NCBI GenBank assembly: GCA_009930445.1
Contig: RZYD01000106.1
Location: 1-7,716 of the forward strand
Direction: 5' to 3'
DNA length: 7,716 nucleotides
From: Bacteroidia bacterium
Lineage (GTDB): Bacteria > Bacteroidota > Bacteroidia > Bacteroidales > BM520
Position 1 is the stretch's first letter, and the number at the start of each line of letters is the position of its first letter. Both the position numbers and the translations under genes were made by a program. Under the pieces are notes generated by a model. It saw only the letters and a program-made list of their open reading frames with translations, searched no databases and had not been told where the DNA came from. This document shows positions 5,249 to 7,716 of this stretch, piece after piece.

Positions 5249-6047
5249 GGTGCATAAATTCAGATAGGGTGGTGTAATGGGATTTGTTAAACTCATCTAA
5301 CTTCCAGCATTTAGTTTTATAACTACAATACCGGCATTGCCAATCTGAGTTATAAGATATACCGTTATTTTGATATTTAAATAACAGCATATCATTATAT
5401 TTTTTCACATTCAAGGTGTACTCCCTTTTAAATAGCTCTCCTTGTTCAACTGCCAGTTCTATTTGTTTGTGATGCTGTATAATAAATTCAAGAGGAAACG
5501 TATCTTTCCACCCAACTACCGGGGTATTATTTGCTAAATCCTTTTTAATGATATTAAATTTCATGTTATTCCTAAAAAAATCATAAGCGAACCACATCCC
5601 ATCATTGCGATTAAAATAAATTAACCTACCTTGATTCAAATCTTCAAGTATAAGATATAATTGTAATTGCCGGACATGGTTAATGGTATCTAAACGGGTA
5701 GAATAGATTTTATTGAATTGATAATCTTTAACGGTTTTTATCTCGTTAATTATTTTAGTGTTGTTTTCAAGTGTTACCGCATCGAGTTTATAACGGAATA
5801 CAAATCCAAATTTCTCAACTTCATGTATTAGTTCCGTTTCTATGACATCATCCAGCATAGATACAAACATCTCATGTAGTCTGTTCCCTGATTCCATGTT
5901 AATCATGGATTCCAGGGAAGGAGGATCAGAGGGTTCAATATTTAGATATTTATAGGTCAATGACCTACCGCAGTCATGCAAGGAAGAGGGTGAAATTGAA
6001 TAAAATTCATAATTTCTTTTTTCTTGTAAGATATTTTTTAATTTCAT
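5238..6047 (-). CDS. Cas4/RecB-type PD-(D/E)XK nuclease with predicted Fe-S cluster
   Basis: This is a 269-residue protein, close to the size of phage Cas4-like nucleases. The fold is read from ordered motifs. SPSSLHDCGRSLTYKYL (19-35) contains Cys26, the lone N-terminal cluster ligand. GNRLHEMF (54-61) supplies His58, KLDAV (87-91) supplies Asp89, INEIKTV (100-106) supplies Glu102 and Lys104, and HVRQLQLYL (124-132) is the QxxxY motif (Gln127, Tyr131). The C-terminus has CRYCSYKTKC (Cys238, Cys241, Cys247). Together these fit a two-metal exonuclease with a 4Fe-4S cluster. In phages this type processes DNA ends for recombination or replication; there are no cas1/cas2 or CRISPR repeats here, so an adaptation role is unlikely. 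A 19-nt A/T-rich leader without SD precedes it. Its 3' end overlaps the next gene by 11 nt. Confidence 0.88.
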   Translation of the reverse strand: MKLKNILQEKRNYEFYSISPSSLHDCGRSLTYKYLNIEPSDPPSLESMINMESGNRLHEMFVSMLDDVIETELIHEVEKFGFVFRYKLDAVTLENNTKIINEIKTVKDYQFNKIYSTRLDTINHVRQLQLYLILEDLNQGRLIYFNRNDGMWFAYDFFRNNMKFNIIKKDLANNTPVVGWKDTFPLEFIIQHHKQIELAVEQGELFKREYTLNVKKYNDMLLFKYQNNGISYNSDWQCRYCSYKTKCWKLDEFNKSHYTTLSEFMHHEK

Positions 6048-6066
6048 AATAAATAAGTTTAAGGTT

Positions 6067-6147
6067 TTACATATTTAATATTGCAATAATACTCAAAATA
6101 AATAATATTATTACAATCGCTTCGCCTGTTGTGATTTTCTCGTTCAT
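6067..6147 (-). CDS. 26-aa single-span membrane micro-protein, ATGA-coupled
   Basis: ATG at 6147 shares ATGA with the stop of the nuclease gene (6144-6147) and opens a 26-residue frame ending at TAA 6067. The peptide is MNEKITTGEA followed by an uninterrupted hydrophobic helix (IVIILFILSIIAIL) and NM. This is a textbook short N-out or N-in single-span membrane peptide with a charged head. It fills exactly the otherwise empty space between two confident genes. ATGA coupling plus a non-random hydrophobic composition make it a likely gene, although it is far below usual length cut-offs. A/T-rich antisense DNA can give Ile/Leu-rich frames by chance, which is the main alternative. Function is unknown; a small regulator of a membrane process or a lysis-related peptide are guesses. 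Confidence 0.55.
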   Translation of the reverse strand: MNEKITTGEAIVIILFILSIIAILNM

Positions 6148-6587
6148 AGTAATGTTTTATAGGTTTGTTTTTTTAACATCTCATAGGTAAATTGATATAC
6201 TTTAAACCCGTAATATTGTGCGGTATTTATTTTTGTTAAGTCGTTTTCATATCCTTTCCCGCCCCTGTTATGACGTCCGTTAATCCATTGTCCCCCGTTT
6301 ATTTCGATAATAATATCCTCGATAAGGTAATCAGCCCGAAATTGGCGCCGTGTTGGCATAATTTTATTAAATACTACTTCCGTGGTGACACCTTTTTCTT
6401 TTACCCATCCAAATTTTTTACTGAGATACATCTCAAAATTCTGTAATAGAATTTGGTTAATAATGTTTCCCGTAATATTTTTTATAGTACTCCCTTTGTA
6501 GGGCTTGTCTTTTTTTAATAAACTCCGGGTAACACTCTTGTTTTTCATGTTCTTCAGGTCTTGCAAGGATAATATTTTTCTTTTCAT
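6144..6587 (-). CDS. Small PD-(D/E)XK (Vsr/DUF559-like) endonuclease
   Basis: This is 147 residues from ATG 6587; ATG 6548 (residue 14) is an alternative. The core (about 45-140) has the order expected of a restriction-endonuclease fold: a helix, Glu70 in TTEVVF, Asp86 in FRADYL, and IIIEINGGQW (92-101) with Glu95. GRHNRGGKGYENDLTK (104-119) and INTAQYYGFKVYQFTYEML (120-138) follow. The last part, 'D..K.n.a...G..v..ft', is typical of small phage nucleases related to Vsr and DUF559 proteins, which act in recombination or junction processing. The usual ExK lysine position is Asn97. The N-terminus (SLQDLKNMKNKS) resembles the leader of such nucleases and favours the long start, which makes a 131-nt overlap with the HNH gene. 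Confidence 0.78.
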   Translation of the reverse strand: MKRKILSLQDLKNMKNKSVTRSLLKKDKPYKGSTIKNITGNIINQILLQNFEMYLSKKFGWVKEKGVTTEVVFNKIMPTRRQFRADYLIEDIIIEINGGQWINGRHNRGGKGYENDLTKINTAQYYGFKVYQFTYEMLKKQTYKTLL

Positions 6588-6732
6588 ATTTATATTTTGG
6601 GTACGATCCTTTTGGGAGGATATGTAAAAACTGCCAATGCCATTGAAAATGGGAGGTAGGAAGTAATGGCAACCCTGTTAATTCGCTAATATGTTCCCTC
6701 TCCTCCCATATCTCTTTAAATAACTTAAACAT
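6457..6732 (-). CDS. Small HNH-type endonuclease-like protein
   Basis: ATG 6732 (91 residues) is chosen because it overlaps the preceding stop by eight bases (ATGTTTAA); the frame is open upstream to a further in-frame start at 6813 but that lies deep inside the previous gene. Residues 7-23 (EIWEEREHISELTGLPL) replace the usual zinc-binding first half, with no Cys pair. FLHILPKGSYP (35-45) supplies His37, NIIL (53-56) supplies Asn53, and PEEHEKQ (59-65) supplies His62, giving the H-N-H order of a beta-beta-alpha metal nuclease. Small zinc-less HNH-like proteins with a 'H.LpKg.YP....NI.l..peEH' pattern are frequent in phage recombination modules (compare NinG/Rap-type neighbourhoods). Specificity is unknown. 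The C-terminal 25 residues, basic and Tyr-rich, lie within the overlap with the next gene. Confidence 0.75.
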   Translation of the reverse strand: MFKLFKEIWEEREHISELTGLPLLPTSHFQWHWQFLHILPKGSYPKYKYEKKNIILARPEEHEKQECYPEFIKKRQALQREYYKKYYGKHY

Positions 6733-7612
6733 CAGATAGATTTTTTTTCGCCCATTCTTTAAAATTACTAAATTTTTTGAATATATCAGCAATTTTTTCC
6801 TGACACTTTTCACTTAACACGTCTGTATTTAATTCAGGCATACTAAATCTATCGATCCAGTCAAATAATATTTCCTTTTCTGATAGATTTTTTTTAGGGG
6901 CAAATTGGATCAATTCGGAAGAGGGTTCTAAATGAGTCAATTCGGAAAAAGGTTCCAAATGAGTCAATTCGGAAGAGGGTTCTAAATGAGATAACTGGGA
7001 ACGGATAATTTTGTTTTCTTCCTTGATTCGCTCAATCTCTTTTTGCTCTTTGATTTTTTTTATTTCCTCTTCCCTCGCCCGGATAGTTTCAATTTCTTTC
7101 TGCATCCTTATGTTTTCCTGTTCCTTCCTTTTAGCTAACATCATTCCATCTAACAATACATTAAATGCAGTATTTGACATATTTTTTAAGTCAAATACAT
7201 CAGTATCATCAACGTAAGATTGTAATAAAGCGACACGGGATTGTTTTACCTCTTCTTTTTTTGCTTCCTCTTGTATAGAAGCAAAATTCTCTTGATCCCA
7301 AAGATATTTTTCTATTTTTTCCGCCTCTTGCCTAATTTCACGGCCTAACTTATCTACTATCTGCCCAGGTCGAAGGAATACTTCCTTCAGCTCTTTGCGC
7401 TTTTTTTCTGAGTTAATCCGTGCGTTTTTTATTTTTTTGCGCAAATACGCAGCCTCTTCCATCGCCTCCACGTCCTCTACAGACGTTACATGTATAGAAT
7501 AAGCCTTATTTTTTACCTCCTGCACAGAGGTATAAAATTCGGCCATTTGACCGGTAATGATGTCCCTTGTACTTTCCGGGACGCCTTTAATTATAATATC
7601 TAAATTTTCCAT
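6725..7612 (-). CDS. Coiled-coil DUF1351-like phage protein with internal tandem repeat
   Basis: This is 295 residues from ATG 7612, directly after the TAA of the preceding gene (TAAATG). The N-terminal third matches, from memory, the DUF1351-like pattern of phage recombination modules: VTSVEDVEAMEEAAYLRKKI (43-62), a charged RKxIK-type helix with EKKRKELKEVFLRPGQIVDK, and a following helical hairpin. Residues about 158-205 are a long Glu/Lys/Arg/Ile coiled coil (for example EIETIRAREEEIKKIKEQKE). Residues 208-234 are three copies of a nine-residue unit (HLEPSSELT type), then KKNLSEKEILFDWIDRF and a helical C-terminus ending KKNLSDV. DUF1351-type proteins are often beside phage SSB or RecT genes but their role is not established. 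The repeat is a linker between the coiled coil and the C-terminal helices. Confidence 0.75.
   Translation of the reverse strand: MENLDIIIKGVPESTRDIITGQMAEFYTSVQEVKNKAYSIHVTSVEDVEAMEEAAYLRKKIKNARINSEKKRKELKEVFLRPGQIVDKLGREIRQEAEKIEKYLWDQENFASIQEEAKKEEVKQSRVALLQSYVDDTDVFDLKNMSNTAFNVLLDGMMLAKRKEQENIRMQKEIETIRAREEEIKKIKEQKEIERIKEENKIIRSQLSHLEPSSELTHLEPFSELTHLEPSSELIQFAPKKNLSEKEILFDWIDRFSMPELNTDVLSEKCQEKIADIFKKFSNFKEWAKKNLSDV
6911..6991 (-). repeat. Three tandem 27-bp units encoding (S/T)HLEP(S/F)SEL
   Basis: Units lie at 6911-6937, 6938-6964 and 6965-6991. The outer two differ at only one base (the last), while the middle one differs at three further internal bases (gag to aaa, and tcta to tcca). 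The reading frame is kept because 27 is a multiple of three. The near-identity at the DNA level suggests a recent duplication or conversion. There are no spacers, so this is not a CRISPR array. Confidence 0.93.
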
Positions 7613-7714
7613 TTAAGAATCTTTTTTATATTTACAATAAACAATTTTATCATCGTGATCGATGGTTTCCGGGATTATTTCCCCGTCACCCTCGATATTT
7701 ACTACAACACGATA
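7613..7714 (-). CDS. C-terminal end of an unidentified protein (partial)
   Basis: Reading right to left from base 7714, one frame is open to TAA 7613-7615, giving 33 residues that begin at the window edge (YRVVVNIEGDGEIIPETI) and end YCKYKKDS. The other two minus frames stop early. The stop is immediately followed by the ATG of the DUF1351-like gene with no gap, in keeping with one operon. The fragment is acidic then basic with a strand-like start; it is too short to assign a family. Confidence 0.65.
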   Translation of the reverse strand, partial: YRVVVNIEGDGEIIPETIDHDDKIVYCKYKKDS

Positions 7715-7716
7715 GT

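Noticed and set aside
5238..6047. Cas4-like gene as part of a CRISPR adaptation system
   Set aside because: No cas1, cas2 or repeat-spacer structure is present; the genes around it are phage replication and recombination types.
6733..6813. Longer HNH protein starting at 6813
   Set aside because: The extra 27 residues lie inside the previous gene, are not nuclease-like, and the ATG at 6732 makes the eight-base overlap seen at other junctions here.
6911..6991. Direct repeats as a CRISPR array or iteron origin
   Set aside because: Units are head to tail without spacers, in frame, and encode a regular peptide repeat; three adjacent units inside a gene are not good evidence for an origin.
7011..7217. 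Plus-strand Ser/Phe-rich ORF opposite the coiled-coil gene
   Set aside because: Complement of Glu/Lys-rich coiled-coil codons, which always yields Ser/Phe/Leu-rich frames.
1..7716. Stop-codon reassignment as in some crAss-like phages
   Set aside because: TAA, TAG and TGA all end genes at sensible positions, several in ATGA overlaps, and no confident gene is interrupted by an in-frame stop.

Overview
The window reads as part of a tailed-phage (Caudoviricetes) genome or prophage, most likely of a Bacteroidota host. The phage assignment rests on a terminase large subunit with visible Walker A and B motifs and an RNase H-like nuclease half, a fibre-like protein, and a cluster of small recombination/replication genes. 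The host assignment is an inference: the DNA is AT-rich, nearly every start codon lacks a Shine-Dalgarno sequence, and the two largest gaps before genes (26 and 19 nt) are plain A/T-rich leaders. TGA, TAG and TAA all serve as stops, so the standard code is used. No integrase, tRNA, CRISPR, insertion sequence or resistance gene is visible.

Layout, plus strand (1-3965): the Ala/Thr/Gly-rich C-terminus of a protein cut by the window edge (possibly the tail tape measure); a small helical protein; a 36-aa ORF coupled by an ATGA overlap; a beta-rich tail-associated protein ending in a short tandem repeat; a fibre-like protein; another beta-rich putative tail protein; a small basic protein with an SH3/Tudor-like segment and no ATG start; and finally the large terminase. 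This is a late (virion assembly and packaging) operon that ends with terL rather than starting with it.

Layout, minus strand (7714-3958, read right to left): the 3' end of an unidentified gene; a coiled-coil DUF1351-like protein with a 3 x 27-bp internal tandem repeat; an HNH-type nuclease; a PD-(D/E)XK/Vsr-like small nuclease; a 26-aa single-span membrane peptide; a Cas4/RecB-type PD-(D/E)XK nuclease with four candidate Fe-S cysteines; two small unknown proteins; a short DnaC/IstB-like AAA+ ATPase; and a helical unknown protein. This looks like an early DNA replication/recombination operon. No helicase, primase, polymerase or annealing protein is inside the window.

The two operons converge and their last genes overlap by 8 bp, leaving no room for an ordinary intergenic terminator. 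Packing is extreme: almost all junctions overlap by 4-29 nt, and two overlap by 97 nt and 131 nt. There is no gene-free stretch over 30 nt. Three genes here (36, 26 and, at the right edge, a 33-residue remnant) are short enough to be missed by ordinary gene callers. I see no clear new defence or mobile system. The most unusual points are the micro-genes, the long out-of-phase overlaps, the recent-looking 27-bp repeat, and the nuclease-rich early module with a stripped-down helicase-loader-like ATPase.
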